Origin: Catonia carolina
Taxonomy: Eukaryota; Arthropoda; Insecta; Hemiptera; Achilidae
Direction: 5' to 3'
DNA length: 64,000 nucleotides
Assembly (NCBI GenBank): GCA_035578175.1
Contig: JAQMRL010000003.1
Coordinates: 105,946,969 to 106,010,968, forward strand
Made by a program: the position numbers and the translations under genes. Numbering within the stretch: position 1 is the first letter of the stretch; each line of letters begins with the position of its first letter. The notes beneath the pieces are model-generated. The model did no database searches. It saw only the letters and a program-made list of their open reading frames with translations, and had not been told where the DNA came from. This document shows positions 11,109 through 21,084 of this stretch, in pieces.

Positions 11109-11894
11109 AACCTTAGATATGCAGATGATACAATTCTCTTTGCAGACAGCAGAGAAGGGCTACAGATCTTGGTTGATCGTATTGTCCAATACTGCGAGGA
11201 GTATGGAATGGCACTGAATACAAAGAAAACAAAGATCATGGTGGTCAGCAAGAACAAGATTGATGAGGTTAGAGTTTATGTCAAGGGAACACCTCTGGGC
11301 AGAGTACATAGCTGTCAGTACCTGGGTTGTGAACTAAATGAAGAATAGGATCGTAGTAGGGAAATAAAACGACGCATTGAGATAGCCAGAAATACTTTCA
11401 ATAAGATGAAGGCAATACTATGTAACGGAAAACTGAGCATAGATATTAGAACAAGAGTACTGAGATGCTATGTATTTTCTGTCCTATTGTATGGAGTTGA
11501 AGCCTGGACAATCACAGAGACGATGGAGAAAAGACTCAGTAGCTTTGAAATGTGGTGTTACCGAAGAATGTGGAGAATATCCTGGACAGAGCACATAACA
11601 AATATGGAAGTGCTAAGAAGAATGAAGAAGGATAAGGAACTGCTCAACACCATAAAGAAAAGGAAAATGGGATATTTCGGTCACATTCTAAGGAACGAAA
11701 AGTATGAATTGATGCGGCTGGTCATACAAGGGAAGGTGGAGGGCAAAAGGGGATCGGGAAGACGACGCACATCCTGGTCGAAAAATTTACGACAATGGTG
11801 TGGAAAAACATCAATAGAGCTTTTCAGGACACCAGTAGATAGAGTAAAGTGGGCCATGATGATCGCCAATGTCCTTAGGGATAGGGCACCTTAA
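11109..11894 (+). pseudogene. 5'-truncated LINE: end of reverse transcriptase and C-terminal region
   Basis: The frame opens at the catalytic box NLRYADDTILFAD (YADD at about 11118-11129), then continues through NTKKTKIMVVSKNK, a CQYLGCELNE motif (the LINE YLG box), SVLLYGVEAWTI, FEMWCYRRMWRISW and KKRKMGYFGHILRNEK, to a stop after NVLRDRAP at 11892-11894. This is the classical thumb and C-terminal part of a non-LTR retrotransposon polymerase. An in-frame TAG at 11346-11348 breaks it, so the open frame from 11406 is only its distal part. The fingers of the RT and the endonuclease are missing. It ends in an AAGAAGAAG-type tail. No target duplication was found. The motifs resemble the minus-strand fragments at 34-39 kb at clade level. 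Confidence 0.9.
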
Positions 11895-12109
11895 GAAGAA
11901 GAAAAAATTTATTTATTTTATTTTCTTGTTTTATTAATTAATTTATAAATGGCTGCCACATTTTTGCTTATCTTAAATGTGTTAAAAAGCCATTAAATTT
12001 TTACCTTTAAAGTCAATTCTTTCTTTTAGCACTGCGCGCTGTAGAGTTCGCATTTAAGAAGAAAAAGATAAGACTATTGTGAATTATTTTACCCTCACCT
12101 TTTAAAATA

Positions 12110-13026
12110 CCGTATTTACTCGTGTACGACGCGCACTCCAAAAACGGGAGTAAGTTTTTAAGAAATAATAAAATCTAGGTAAATAAAATTCATATTAGAA
12201 GCACCACTCAATTTCTCAACCAAATTTAATTACTGAATTATGAATTTAATTTCTTTCGCCTTTAAATTTGCCATCTCCGTTGATATTGCGAACCCTTCTT
12301 GAAGACGGTCTTCAATGTATGACAATAGCTATTCTTCTACTTATGGAAATTTTCGTTTTCATCCGCCAAATGCTCTTCTGTTTTTATTGGAATCTTGAAG
12401 CTTCTCTTTTTTCCTTCTCCAATCTCACATACGGTTCCGGAATGTCATACTTACGGCCCGCTGCATGGTTACCAATTTCTTCTGCTTCAAGACGAACTTT
12501 TTAATTTTTCACCAGCAGTAAATAAACGCTAACGCTGTACGGAACTCATTTTCACTTAATAAAATGTCTGAACCAAATACGCACCTGATCTTGACTGGGT
12601 TGTAAACTGAAATGTATAAGTTGTAAGTGAACGGTCTCTTTACCGTACATACAATCCCCGAAAGTCCATACTAAAATTCCCGAAGAAGACAAACTGAACA
12701 GACTTTTTTTGTTGTGAAGCCTTACACCGGATGTGACTGACCACTATTTGTTATTTAACAAAGCATTATAGTCGTTGTTAAATCCAAACAAATTGCAACA
12801 TTAAACAAAACAAAAAAAAATTGCAAACAAACAAACATTACTTTTACCCAAAATGCCATGAACAAATTAGCTTACCACCGGACAGTATTTGGCGATTTAG
12901 ATTATCGTACAATCCAACCTCATACCGTTATTCTATTTACCAGAAAATCCCGCAGATGACGCGCCGCTTCGAATTTTGCATTAGATTGTTAGAAAAAAGA
13001 TGCGCGTCGTACGCGAATAATTACGG
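12110..13026 (-). mobile_element. Degenerate pogo-like DNA transposon with TA target duplication
   Basis: The left end CCGTATTTACTCGTGTACGA and the reverse complement of the right end, CCGTAATTATTCGCGTACGA, match over about 27 bp including GACGCGCA. Both ends are bordered by TA (12108-12109 and 13027-13028), the target used by the Tc1/mariner/pogo superfamily. The only coding material is an N-terminal transposase relic on the minus strand (12260-12549). At 917 bp it is far shorter than an autonomous pogo-like element, so it is an internal-deletion derivative. Confidence 0.8.
12260..12549 (-). pseudogene. Pogo/Tigger-like transposase relic: Brinker-type DNA-binding N-terminus
   Basis: Read on the minus strand from an ATG at 12549-12547: MSSVQR, an in-frame stop, RLFTAGEKLK, then after a frameshift VRLEAEEIGNHAAGRKYDIP (about 12497-12425), and after further shifts LLSYIEDRLQEGFAISTEMA (about 12337-12270). 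The AEE.GN.AAGRKY block with a following arginine/lysine-rich stretch is typical of the Brinker-like helix-turn-helix at the start of pogo-type transposases. The 'LL.YI.DR...GFAIS' block resembles the start of the CENP-B-type HTH that follows. The DDE catalytic part is absent. It cannot make an active enzyme. The family assignment is from recalled motif patterns, not a search. Confidence 0.7.
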
Positions 13027-13028
13027 TA

Positions 13029-14010
13029 AATAGTACAATAAAAATCTTAAATGTTTTGTTTTATCGTATCATTGTCCAAATGTTTATTTTTGATCAGCAG
13101 ATAAGCAAGCTTGCGTGATAGAAGAATCGTTTATGTTATGATTATATTTCGATGCACGTTCTTTTTTATCCTTTTTAGCGCAAATCTCAAAGAAGAGATG
13201 TAGGAAGGAAGTTCATGGTTTTTTTTATTAGTTCAACTCCCTGTCTTATACTGATTTATTATTTCCTATAAACTTCAGTAGGTGGGTGTACTTTTATGTC
13301 TTCTTTCTTTTGCAAAACCTAAGCTACATCGAACGTGACCGTAGCTTGATGTGGTGAATTGTTGCGACCATATTAAATGGCCTTTCTTCTATTGTTGGAT
13401 ATTTATTGCATTGTGGTTTTCGTTAGTTTAGGGTCATGGTCGTTGAAGGACAAACTGTTTTTTAAATTGTGTGATTTATGTCGAAGCCATTGTAATAATT
13501 TTGTACGTATTAATATATCGTTAGACTTTCTGAGAATAAATACTAGTGAATCTGTTGTGTAAAAGTTTTCCCCCGTATAAACTTGGATGTACCTAATCAA
13601 TAACTTGATCTTCAATAATTATGTCCATCATCCGTTTTATTATTTATTTTCTTACTTACTATTTACAGATTTTCCGTTGCGTGCTAAAATATTTACGAGT
13701 AAAATATGTATTTTAATTCAAAATTGAAATTGTTAGCATCTATTTCCGTTGTGGAACTGTCAAAATGTGGAGTGTAAATTTACTAGATCTTAGCTGGAAA
13801 TCGATCTCGGATTTTGTGACGAGGCGGTTTTATCATCTTTTGACTGATTTTTCCAAGTCTCATCCATAAATTTGTAGGAATAGTTAATACTTTTTAAAAT
13901 TTTGTTTGTACTTATAAAGTAGTAAATACTGTTATTAGAATTAATTTTTTTTGTTTTTCACGTGCTAACAATTTAAATTTCTACGAAGATGGACCTTGCA
14001 ATAACATTGC
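13029..14010. other. No gene seen
   Basis: AT-rich DNA with overlapping chance ORFs on both strands around 13377-13615; nothing recognisable. Confidence 0.4.
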
Positions 14011-14377
14011 TGTTGTTTAGGTCATCAGCCGAAAGGCTGGTTTGAGCCTTGAGGTTTTACTCAGTAAAATGAGGAGTGCGGTGGTTTGCCTTCGTCTTCT
14101 TTACTGAATGGAAAAGTATGCTTATCAGCATTCCAGGCCCTCTGAAAAGCATCTGCTCTCCTTCCTGCATATGACACTTTCATTTTCATTCACCACAGGG
14201 TCTGGCTGTAAAATGAAATTTATTACTTTCAGAAAAGATAATTCTGATTAGTGGCCTTTACATCTCTAATTCTTCTGTTCTTAAATACTTCAGTCATGCG
14301 ATAAAAAATATAACTATTGTTTGTTGCCCTGGAACTAGTAGATCGAGTGCAAATAATTTAATACTCACCTGCCTGTT
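14011..14377 (-). mobile_element. SINE-A copy
   Basis: On the plus strand it begins GTTGTTTAGGTCATCAGCCG and AAAGGCTGG, followed by GCTTATCAGCATTCCAGGCC, CACCACAGGGTCTGGCTG and TCTTCTGTTCTTAAATACTT, ending ACTCACCTGCCTGTTAA. Near full length with small indels. No convincing target duplication. Confidence 0.8.
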
Positions 14378-15235
14378 AAGTTAATGTAATAAAAGTAAAT
14401 AAAATAATAGATTATTGGTTGGAAAACAATCTTCCAAACTATTTAACATTTATGAAAGAATCAAATGTCTTTTTTAATTATGTTCGTTTTTATTCTTTTA
14501 AAGCGGACAGTAGAAATTGTAAGTTTTTAATTTATTGTAGTTCAGACAGTATTCATTACATATTTTGTCTCCAATAAATTATAAAATAAATCTTCTTTCG
14601 CAGTTATAGTCTTGTAAAATTTCGTAGTCGTGAATGGGATGCTGTTGTGGTTAAACAACGTTAAGAAGAGCTTATCTGTCCACAGTTTCCCTCCCTCTCG
14701 TCCTATTCTACAAGTTGCGTTGGCTGGCCTGTTTACATGAAGTACGTAGTTGACTCCTCGGTTATTTGTATAATTTCGTTGCATGACATTCACTAGGATA
14801 ACGTCATCGTTTTAAAATAAAAGTTAAAATTATATAGTGTGGTTTGTTTATTGTAGTAAAAACTCTCACTCTTGTCTAGAGATAAGATAACCTTTTAGAC
14901 TTTCATCTTATCTCTTCTGATTAATGAACCTATACAGGAAATGGCTTTTACGATGTATAGATAATAATTATTGACACCACATTCAAGATTGTACATCCTT
15001 CTTGCTTATTTAGGATTCTTCTTAAATGATACGATGTTATTTTTAACTTATTTATTATTTGTTCGATCTGTTACAACCGCAATTGTTAGATTATTTGTTT
15101 GGTTTTAATATTGTTTTCTTTCCTATTGGCTAGATAACATGTTTTGTATTTATTTGAAATTGATTTTACTGGCAATTCGATCACTCTGTAGCTATCTTTC
15201 TAAAATATAAATCACAAAATGTTTAGCAAATTATC
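14378..15235. other. No gene seen
   Basis: AT-rich DNA. A small inverted repeat at about 14876-14915 (AGAGATAAGATAACC ... CATCTTATCTCT) is the only structure noted. Confidence 0.4.
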
Positions 15236-15246
15236 TGAATTAATTT

Positions 15247-15647
15247 GTGTGTTGTTTAGGTCAACAGCTGGAATGCTAGTTTGAACCTCTGGAGGTTTTA
15301 CTAAGTAAAAACGAGGAGTGGGGTGGTTTAATATTGCCTTCCTTACTGAGTTGAAAGAGTATGCTTATCAGCATGCCAGACCCTCCGAAAAGCACCCACT
15401 CTCCACTCTGCAAATGACTTCTTCACTTCATTCACCACAGGGTCTGGCGGTGTATAGTGAAATTCATTACTCTCAGAGAAGATAACTGTGGCTAGCGACT
15501 TTTACACTTATACCTCTTCTGTTCTTAAATAGTTCAGTCATATAATTGGCTGACTATGTGATAAGGAACAGAACTATTTTTTGTAGCCCTGGAACCAACA
15601 GATTGAGTGAAATTAATTTACCACTCCAGCTGCCCGTTATGGGCATG
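15247..15647 (-). mobile_element. SINE-A copy with 11-bp target-site duplication
   Basis: Full-length SINE-A between two copies of TGAATTAATTT (15236-15246 and 15648-15658). The duplication fixes both element ends: the 3' end at GTGTGTTGTTTAGG (read on plus) and the 5' end at CCCGTTATGGGCA. This shows mobilisation by target-primed reverse transcription. Confidence 0.9.
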
Positions 15648-15659
15648 TGAATTAATTTA

Positions 15660-16275
15660 TTTGGTTGTAAAATCACCAAAATCTCTTACGTTTCTGATAC
15701 ATTAATTCCTTGTGTAGAACAAAATTAACATTAAATCTTAAAATAAAATGAAGGAACTTTTGTAAAAAATCTGACCAATAGAAAAACGGATTTCAATAAA
15801 TGTAGATTTTTAAAACGGTTTTGAATTTGATGTCGGTAAAGAAATACGTTTGAGTTCTACCAAAACATCAGAAACAAAAGAAAATCGTTGAAAAATAAAA
15901 AAACCTATGTAGAATATAATTTAAAACGAGACATTATAGGCTACAATAGAAGTAAATCTAGGATTGAAATCCAAAAATTGAAATTTTTATAAGATATGAT
16001 TGGGAAACATGCAAATGAAACTATGTAGTCGGAAAAAGGGCTCATTTTGAAAAAATAAAGGATTTTTCGTTTTTCTCTCATTCTATTCACTTCTTTGTAA
16101 TACAACTAGCGAATAGTGTAGGTACTCAAAAAAGTATCAGGTTACTTTATGGTTATAAAGCACTACTCAATGGTAGGACTCCGAGGATTTAAAAATTTAA
16201 TAGTTAAATTAAAAGTGATGATTAGATTATTATTGCAACTTGGGCTGAAGTTACGTCAATTGTATTGTATTGTCC
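15660..16275. other. No gene seen
   Basis: AT-rich DNA without a recognised repeat or frame. Confidence 0.4.
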
Positions 16276-16664
16276 TGGCTCTTAGGCAGTAAGTCTCAAC
16301 TCTCCCTTGAAAATAAAGTACTTGTATACAAAGTAATACTAAAACCAGTTTGAACTTATGGGTAGAGCTATGGGATACAGCTAGTTCATCAAATATAGAA
16401 ATACTGCAGCGCTTTCAATCAAAATTCCTGAGACGTATCCACTCACTGCAGCCTCGTAGTACGTAACCAGTGAAAATATTACATAATGATTTAAACCTGC
16501 CCGTCATAAAAGAAGAAATTAAACAACATATCGAAAAATATTTTCAAAAACTAGAAGACCACCAGAATCCATTAGCGATTAACCTTCTCGACAACAGCGA
16601 AGATACTCAGACTGAAAAGTTTTTAAATATTAAACTTACCTTTGCAATTTTGTTGATCATTTAA
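16276..16664 (+). pseudogene. Jockey-type LINE C-terminal fragment
   Basis: Translating across frames gives WLLGSKSQLSLENKVLVYKV, ILKPV-stop-TYG, then after a frameshift ELWDTASSSNIEILQRFQSK and FLRRIHSLQPRST-stop. The last frame (open from 16470) gives HNDLNLPVIKEEIKQHIEKY and LEDHQNPLAINLLDNSE. The 'QLSLENK.L.YK..LKP.W.YG..LWG.AS.SNIE..QR.QSK.LR.I' pattern is the hallmark of the C-terminal region of Jockey-clade polymerases, which ends with a similar 'HPN.LA..LLD' motif. At least two stops and a frameshift make it dead. All of the RT core is missing. Unlike the other LINE tails in the window it can be placed in a clade. Confidence 0.85.
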
Positions 16665-16900
16665 ACCTTTTTTTTCATTTCTACTTCAACTACTAATCAT
16701 TGTCATCTCATAATAGGCATCGTTATCATCATCTCCAGCTTCAACAACTTTGTGTTTCAAGATGTTCAAACGCGCTACTGAGTGTGTTGTATGTATCAAT
16801 TCTAAGGATATTACTCAGATTTTCTCATCTTTGCTTAAAGTTTTTGTATTTATTAATTGATTGCAAAAGAAATACACTGTTACAAAAAAGTAAAAAATTA

Positions 16901-17089
16901 TTACTTTCTCTTGCCTATATGAATATATAGGAAGGAAAGTACGTATTGTTTTCATGTCGTTTTTTCGAAATCGTGTTTTCACCGGATATATACGTTTTCA
17001 GATCTCCTTAACTTAATTTCAAGTTAGTACTATGTATGTTCTTTTCTTGATATATTCTGTTCACACACACACACACACACACGCGCGCG

Positions 17090-17120
<31 letters not shown>

Positions 17121-17424
17121 CAATCGCTAAAAAACATGTTTTTCGGGTAATGACACGAATAAACTACTACTTCCGGTTGACTGATTTTGGTGAAAATGTT
17201 CGTGTGGGGTTTTCTAGTAGTACCTAACTTAAGTTTCAAGTTCGTACGATGTTCCGTTCTTGAGATATTTTGTTCACACACAGACCAATCGCTAAAAACA
17301 TGTTTTTGGGTTCAGGGGATCTGAAAACTTATATATCCGGTGAAAACTCGATTTCGAAAAATCGACATAAAAACAATAGGCCTACTTTCCTTCCTATATA
17401 TTCATATAGGCAAAAAAACAGTAA
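16901..17424. repeat. Foldback repeat D, copy 1 (inverted duplication with CA/CG microsatellite)
   Basis: The left arm starts TACTTTCTCTTGCCTATATG, AATATATAGGAAGGAAAGTA, then ATTGTTTTCATGTCG and TTTTCACCGGATATATACG. The right arm ending near 17424 is its reverse complement (CCGGTGAAAACTCGATTTCG, CTACTTTCCTTCCTATATAT, TCATATAGGCAAAAAAACAG). The middle holds two reverse-oriented partial units with TTGAGATATTTTGTTCACAC and CAATCGCTAAAAACATGTTT, separated by a (CA)n(CG)n(CA)n tract at 17061-17120. Related single-arm copies are at 40076-40780, 50853-51798 and 59158-59999. No coding capacity. Confidence 0.8.
17061..17120. repeat. (CA)n-(CG)n-(CA)n microsatellite
   Basis: About 20 bases of CA, then CGCGCGCG, GTA and roughly 28 more bases of CA, inside foldback repeat D. 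The same position in the 50.85-kb copy is a (GT)n run, so the microsatellite is part of the repeat and expands within it. Confidence 0.95.
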
Positions 17425-18374
17425 AAATATGTGGATTCTCTGATACATTATAAGTTAGAATTGGTCTATATATGGTTAAAACAACTTACGTATAAGGTTC
17501 TGAATGAACGCTGTATGTATTATTTGTTTCATGTAAACTTACGTCCCCACATTCTATTATTTGAAGCCTACGGATTTATTTCGTAATATGTTTACTATCT
17601 CTTTGATCTTCAGTGATAAATTTTATTAAGAAAGGAAAGGAAAGAAGAGGAAGTGATTTTTCCTTGCAAGTGTCGGTCCAAACGCTAGTTGGTTGGGTGC
17701 ATCAGTGGGTGTTTATGTAATTCTATATTATTACCATCACAACCTATGTTTTATAGGCCTATGCCTATTATTATGTACTATTATTTTGTCTAGTCGCTTG
17801 ACGTGTGTATTTATATTTATTTATTTTATATAACACTATTCGTAGGCATGCCTAGATGCGTTATTATACGTACGATTACTGTTTTTATTAGTGGATACTG
17901 TAGTGTAAGCGGTGGTCAGCGGAAGTGGCTGGCTATTCCTTCCTCTGTATATTATGTATATATATGACGTCACCCACCGCTTTCGTTGCATTATACAATA
18001 GAGCCAGCCCACCGACCGTGAAAAGATTTTATTTGTTACCGGGTCACGATTATTCACAACTGCAAAACAACGGACAACGGTCAAACGCTAAACTATGTGT
18101 AACATGTCTACACTGCTTTGAACTGTTTTTGTAGCCGTGGTATTTTATTTTTTAGTTTAGATGTAATCGTTCAGATCAGAAAAAAGACATGATCTAAATT
18201 GATAATCAGTTGTATTTAACCGTCGTTCTTTATTTTTAGTTTGTGTCTAATGTAAATAAATCAAGTCTTTGAAATATTACCATTGTTTCTATTGCCTTTT
18301 GTGTAGGTAATCTCTTCTCATTTTTCCAGATTGTAAAGATTTATCAATTTATTTATTGTCCTTAATTTAATTAA
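17425..18374. other. No confirmed gene; contains a CRE-like palindrome
   Basis: AT-rich, with a more complex stretch at 17895-18130. That stretch holds AAGCGGTGG and its complement CCACCGCTT, and a TATATATA run directly before TGACGTCA at 17965-17972, the consensus CREB/ATF site. Two opposite 69- and 82-codon frames overlap here without recognisable domains. It could be an unrecognised promoter or exon edge, but nothing proves it. Confidence 0.35.
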
Positions 18375-20330
18375 TTATTATCAGATTACTATTGGTGGAA
18401 TGAAGAACTGGAGAATTTAGTGAAGGAAAAGAAGAAAGCGTACCTCAAATGGCTCTGTACTAAAGATGATCAAGATAAACAGTTATACAGAAGGTTTTGT
18501 TACCTTGTAAAAAAGGAAGTAACAGTAGCAAAAAATGTATTTTGGGACAAGACGTGTACGGATATTGATAGCCAGTTAGGAAGATCCAGATCTAGAGCAG
18601 CGTGGGATATTTTAAAAAAATTAAGAAAAAATAAAAAAGAAATTTTGACAATCGACCCTATTGGACAAGAAATATGGAAAAGGTATTACCAAGAATTGTT
18701 GACAGAAAATAGAAATGAATTCAAAGAGGTTAGGTATGATGTAATAGAGGAAATGAATCAAACGGAACCTTTGGAGAAGGATGAAGTGAAACATGCAATT
18801 AACGTAATGAAAGGTAATAAAGCAGCGGGTCCTGGAGGTATACCGATTGAACTATATAAGAATGCTCTCGATGTGGTTATAGAATATGTAGTAACCTTAT
18901 TTCAAAAGTGTATTGAAGGGGAAGATGTACCTACAGAATGGAAGATTGCCCACATTAGTTCACTGTACAAAAAAGGGGATAAAAGAGAGTGTTCCAATTA
19001 TCGTGGACTGAGTGTTACAGCTTCAACCGGTAGACTGTATGGACGAATACTAAGAGATAGAATTGAAAAGGAAATAGTAGATCAGGAAGAACAAAGTGGG
19101 TTCCGAGCAGGAAGGTCCTGTATTGATAATATATTCTGCTTGAAACAACTGATTGAAAAAACAATTGCACATGGCAGTGAACTCCATATAGCCTTCATTG
19201 ATTTGAAGAAGGCTTATGACAGTGTACCAATAAACAGATTATGGGAAGCCATGGAGAGAAGTGGAATAAACAAGACATACATCAACGCAGTAAAAAAGAT
19301 GTATGAAGGTAATAGGAGTTGCGTGAAAAGTCGAGAAGGAGTGTCAAGCATGTTTCTTGTCAACAAAGGTTTGAGACAGGGGTGTTGTATATCTCCTACC
19401 CTGTTTAAGATATACATGAATGCGGTACTGGAAAAATGGTGTGGAAAATGTAGGAATATGGGAGTCCAGTTGGGAAGAGACTACATTCATACACTTTTGT
19501 TTGCTGACGACCAGGTTGTTCTAACTGAGGATGAAGAAGATTTGGAATACATGTTGCGAAAATTAATAGAGGAGTATGATAAATGGGGGCTAGAGGTGAA
19601 CACGGAAAAGACGCAGTACTTGGTTATTGGAAGAGATGGAAGAGACCTTAATGTAAACGGAAACATCGTTAAGAATGTTGAAGAGTATAAATATTTAGGA
19701 GTGACGTTTACAAAAAATGGAAGGGACGAAAAAGACATAGCTAATAAAATTGTGAAAGGAAAGGCATTAACTGGTCAACTGAACTCAATTCTGTGGAGTC
19801 TCAACATAAGAAAAGACATAAAGAAACGAATATTTTCAGCAATAGTGGAAGGTACGGTGACATATGGGGCAGAAGTGTGGACCATTACGCAAAACATGAA
19901 AAATAGAATCAGTACAGTGGAGAACAGATACTGGAGAAGATGTTGCAGATTGACGTTACGAGATAGGGTAACGAATATAAGAGTAAGAGAGATAATGGGC
20001 ATTGAAGACTCAATAATAGACCATATTGAGAGAAAACAACTGCACTGGTATGGTCACATGCGAAGAATGAGCAACGTACGAATCCCACTGAAGGCATGGA
20101 ACTGGAGACCGCAGCGAAATAGAAAAAGAGGAAGACCGAGAAGGAGATGGATGGAAGGTATTGACAGAGCCATGGAAAGAAGAAACATAGAGGAGTCGTG
20201 GCAAGACAGGCAAAAATGGCGTTTTGACTGCGACAAACGACCCAGTGTTGTAAATGGTCGCCACTATATATATTATCAGAAACTGAAAGCTATACCCAAA
20301 AGTGAGTTCCTGAAATGCTTCCAAGATTAG
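18375..20330 (+). CDS. Non-LTR retrotransposon reverse transcriptase, unbroken but 5'-truncated
   Basis: The frame is open from 18375 to a TAG at 20328-20330 with no internal stop. It enters within the linker between endonuclease and RT (DYYWWNEELENLVKEKKKAY) and so lacks the endonuclease that nicks target DNA. RT core motifs follow in order: NKAAGPGGIPIELYKNA, SSLYKKGDKRECSNYRGLS, QSGFRAGRSCIDN, HIAFIDLKKAYDSVPINRLW, GLRQGCCISPTLFKIYMN and the catalytic LLFADDQVVL (FADD at 19500-19511). Then come VEEYKYLGVTFTKNG, YGAEVWTITQNMKN and the C-terminal QLHWYGHMRRM and RKRGRPRRRWMEGIDRA. The protein would polymerise cDNA from its own RNA. The lack of an ATG at the natural start and of the 5' part implies a dead-on-arrival insertion; the intact frame suggests it is young. 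About 100 bp of 3' UTR ends near 20431 in an AATAAATAAAG-type tail. Clade not assigned. Confidence 0.93.
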   Translation, partial: LLSDYYWWNEELENLVKEKKKAYLKWLCTKDDQDKQLYRRFCYLVKKEVTVAKNVFWDKTCTDIDSQLGRSRSRAAWDILKKLRKNKKEILTIDPIGQEIWKRYYQELLTENRNEFKEVRYDVIEEMNQTEPLEKDEVKHAINVMKGNKAAGPGGIPIELYKNALDVVIEYVVTLFQKCIEGEDVPTEWKIAHISSLYKKGDKRECSNYRGLSVTASTGRLYGRILRDRIEKEIVDQEEQSGFRAGRSCIDNIFCLKQLIEKTIAHGSELHIAFIDLKKAYDSVPINRLWEAMERSGINKTYINAVKKMYEGNRSCVKSREGVSSMFLVNKGLRQGCCISPTLFKIYMNAVLEKWCGKCRNMGVQLGRDYIHTLLFADDQVVLTEDEEDLEYMLRKLIEEYDKWGLEVNTEKTQYLVIGRDGRDLNVNGNIVKNVEEYKYLGVTFTKNGRDEKDIANKIVKGKALTGQLNSILWSLNIRKDIKKRIFSAIVEGTVTYGAEVWTITQNMKNRISTVENRYWRRCCRLTLRDRVTNIRVREIMGIEDSIIDHIERKQLHWYGHMRRMSNVRIPLKAWNWRPQRNRKRGRPRRRWMEGIDRAMERRNIEESWQDRQKWRFDCDKRPSVVNGRHYIYYQKLKAIPKSEFLKCFQD

Positions 20331-20431
20331 AAAAAACTTAGCACAAGTATAATATATCTTGGGGGATTACTTTGAAGGGGACACAATGGATAGGCCTTTA
20401 GATGAATAAATAAAGATTTTTTAAGAAAAAC
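20331..20431 (+). mobile_element. 3' UTR and tail of the 18.4-kb LINE
   Basis: Short region after the stop with AGATGAATAAATAAAGATTT as the likely simple-repeat/A-rich tail. The exact 3' border is uncertain because no target duplication could be matched to the 5' junction near 18375. Confidence 0.6.
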
Positions 20432-20932
20432 TAAATTTCTCGTCATTTTTCGATCAAACCTCGTTTATACTAAACAGTAATTATTAAAAAAAATCTTAAA
20501 TTTTCTGTTGGGCCTTCGGGCCAGCCCAGTCAGTCAACTGGTAGAGAGTCGCTATTAGTTGTTAAGTAACACCGGTTCTGCAAGTGACTTTGTTACAGCC
20601 TTTGACTTTGTTACTTTGTTGACCAGTTTACAGCCATCTATGAACAAACTCTACTGTGGGTCCCTGTTCAAACTCATGTCTAATTCACGTCAAAAAAAAT
20701 TCAGCAAAAAGCAGCGATCAAATTGGGTAGTTGTCAACAATGTACAGTTCCCAATAACAAATAAAAGCTAAAAAAAAATTCTGTTGTAGGCCTACTAAGA
20801 CTGAATTTATTTTTTTTGGCAGCAATATTTCTGATTCCTTTTAGAACAATGCTTCAGCAGCACTAAATTCATGATGTTTTTCGCACCATAGCATTGCAGC
20901 TTTTAGGGCAGTAAAGGGCTCTGCGTGAAATT
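20432..20932. other. No gene seen
   Basis: AT-rich. 20507-20600 has a GGGCCTTCGGGCC hairpin followed by TCAACTGGTAGAGAG, vaguely tRNA-like, but without a matching B box. Confidence 0.35.
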
Positions 20933-21084
20933 AAAAGGCTAGTGAAATTATAATACAGGAGCGTCGATTATCCAAACGTCAGTCATCCGAACCATGAGTA
21001 ATTATTTATTTGTTCTATCGATGGTGGTTCGGATGACTGACTTTTGGATAATCGACGCTCCTATATAATTTCACTAGCCTTTTT
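20933..21084. mobile_element. Pogo/Tigger-type MITE forming a hairpin
   Basis: Core element 20956-21063 (108 bp): CAGGAGCGTCGATTATCC ... GGATAATCGACGCTCCTA with TA on both sides (20954-20955, 21064-21065). The 'CAG..CGTCGATTATCC.AACGTCAGTCATCCGAAC' style of TIR is typical of pogo/Tigger MITEs. The inverted repeat continues outside the TA: AAAAGGCTAGTGAAATTATA on the left and its complement TATAATTTCACTAGCCTTTT on the right. The full arms reach about 62 nt with a loop near 26 nt. No coding region. Confidence 0.85.

Noticed and set aside
17041..17130. Z-DNA-type CA/CG tract as a regulatory element
   Set aside because: It is an expanded microsatellite within repeat D and has a (GT)n counterpart in another copy, so no specific function is indicated.
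20507..20600. Possible tRNA or SINE head near TCAACTGGTAGAGAG
   Set aside because: No convincing B box and no second copy in the window.
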